A stretch of DNA of 64,000 nt from Calditrichota bacterium (GTDB lineage: Bacteria > Zhuqueibacterota > Zhuqueibacteria > Zhuqueibacterales > Geothermadaptataceae): assembly GCA_008501765.1 (NCBI GenBank), contig QQUE01000002.1, positions 556,336 through 620,335 on the forward strand. The letters run 5' to 3'. The position numbers were made by a program, and so were the translations under genes. Under the pieces are notes generated by a model. The model worked only from the letters and a program-made list of their open reading frames with translations, ran no database searches and was not told the DNA's origin. Shown here in pieces: positions 63,881-64,000 of this stretch (position 1 is the first letter of the stretch; every line of letters begins with the position of its first letter).

Positions 63881-64000
63881 TTATCTGGCTAATTTAACTC
63901 CGAGTTCTTTGAGCTGTTTTGAGCCTACAGGGCTCGGCGCACCATCCATTAGTGAAATGGCGCTACTGGTTTTCGGAAAAGCGATTACATCACGAATTGA
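63881..64000 (-). CDS. aspS: Aspartyl-tRNA synthetase, C-terminal fragment
   Basis: The last 39 residues of a gene running off the right edge. It reads [20 protein letters not shown], then [17 protein letters not shown], matching the C-terminal motif 3 neighbourhood of bacterial aspartyl-tRNA synthetase (usually [15 protein letters not shown]...DAPSPV). It charges tRNA-Asp. It lies upstream of the small lipoprotein in the same direction, with a 164-base gap. Confidence 0.88.
   Translation of the reverse strand, partial: SIRDVIAFPKTSSAISLMDGAPSPVGSKQLKELGVKLAR

Noticed and set aside
1-64000. CRISPR array, prophage, insertion sequence, tRNA or rRNA
   Set aside because: No regular short repeats with spacers, no integrase or transposase motif, and no tRNA-like TpsiC signature was seen in the gaps; a tRNA scan was not possible here.

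Overview
The window looks like chromosome from a Gram-negative (diderm) bacterium of the Fibrobacterota-Chlorobiota-Bacteroidota (FCB) superphylum, probably a Calditrichota/KSB1-type lineage rather than a true Bacteroidota member. The evidence is a giant SprA-type outer-membrane translocon (2089 aa) of the type IX secretion system (T9SS), a secreted beta-propeller protein ending in a T9SS/FlgD-like C-terminal domain, LptF/LptG and MsbA-like lipid exporters, many lipoproteins, weak Shine-Dalgarno usage, and a YbeY whose third zinc ligand is Asp. The lineage call is inference; there is no rRNA, and I saw no tRNA, CRISPR array, prophage or transposase.

Layout. 1-2412 (minus): end of a glycan cluster (methyltransferase, GT4, GT2). 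2660-5682 (plus): MsbA-like ABC exporter, TsaC/Sua5 and a YwlE-like phosphatase, tightly packed. 6032-6895: DUF3108 envelope protein. 7142-13573: AddB-AddA helicase-nuclease. 13646-13707: a nested palindromic repeat. 14360-16900 (minus): secreted PQQ/Asp-box propeller. 17167-18642: SLC13 transporter. 19014-24727: TPR protein, WbqC-like protein, HAD phosphatase, a GT2-Maf-VTT operon and a phospholipase-D-family enzyme. 25186-27562 (minus): proBA. 27854-35170 (plus): TPR lipoprotein, DUF4292 lipoprotein, GT2, GT4 and a YfhO-like membrane protein, apparently one surface-glycan/envelope cluster. 35465-39609 (plus): EIIA, HisS, TrmH-type methylase, CPBP protease, MobA. 39591-42431 (minus): SixA, PrmA, M28 peptidase. 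42574-48843 (minus): SprA. 49463-52945 (plus): LptF, LptG and a zinc-knuckle methyltransferase. 52953-54402 (minus): MutY-ClpS. 54701-55180: GreA behind a leader terminator. 55204-62449 (minus): CPXCG protein, SfsA, GalT-like protein, then the conserved order PhoH, PgpH-type 7TM-HD, YbeY, CorC-like. 62571-64000 (minus): LysM protein, small coiled-coil lipoprotein, and the 3' end of aspS.

Functionally the window mixes housekeeping (translation, proline synthesis, DNA repair, ribosome maturation) with envelope building: lipid/LPS export, glycosyl transfer, lipoproteins and T9SS. I did not find a clearly new multi-gene defence or metabolic system. The strongest second-look signals are non-coding: a promoter plus intrinsic terminator in the greA leader, resembling in layout the GraL attenuator of E. 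coli; a dispersed intergenic repeat family with terminal inverted repeats (about 21.3 and 41.2-41.5 kb); a nested palindrome at 13.65 kb; tandem terminators directly before phoH; and competing hairpins after proA. Among proteins, the GalT-like enzyme lacking the catalytic HPHxQ motif and the phosphatase with arginine-phosphatase-type residues stand out.
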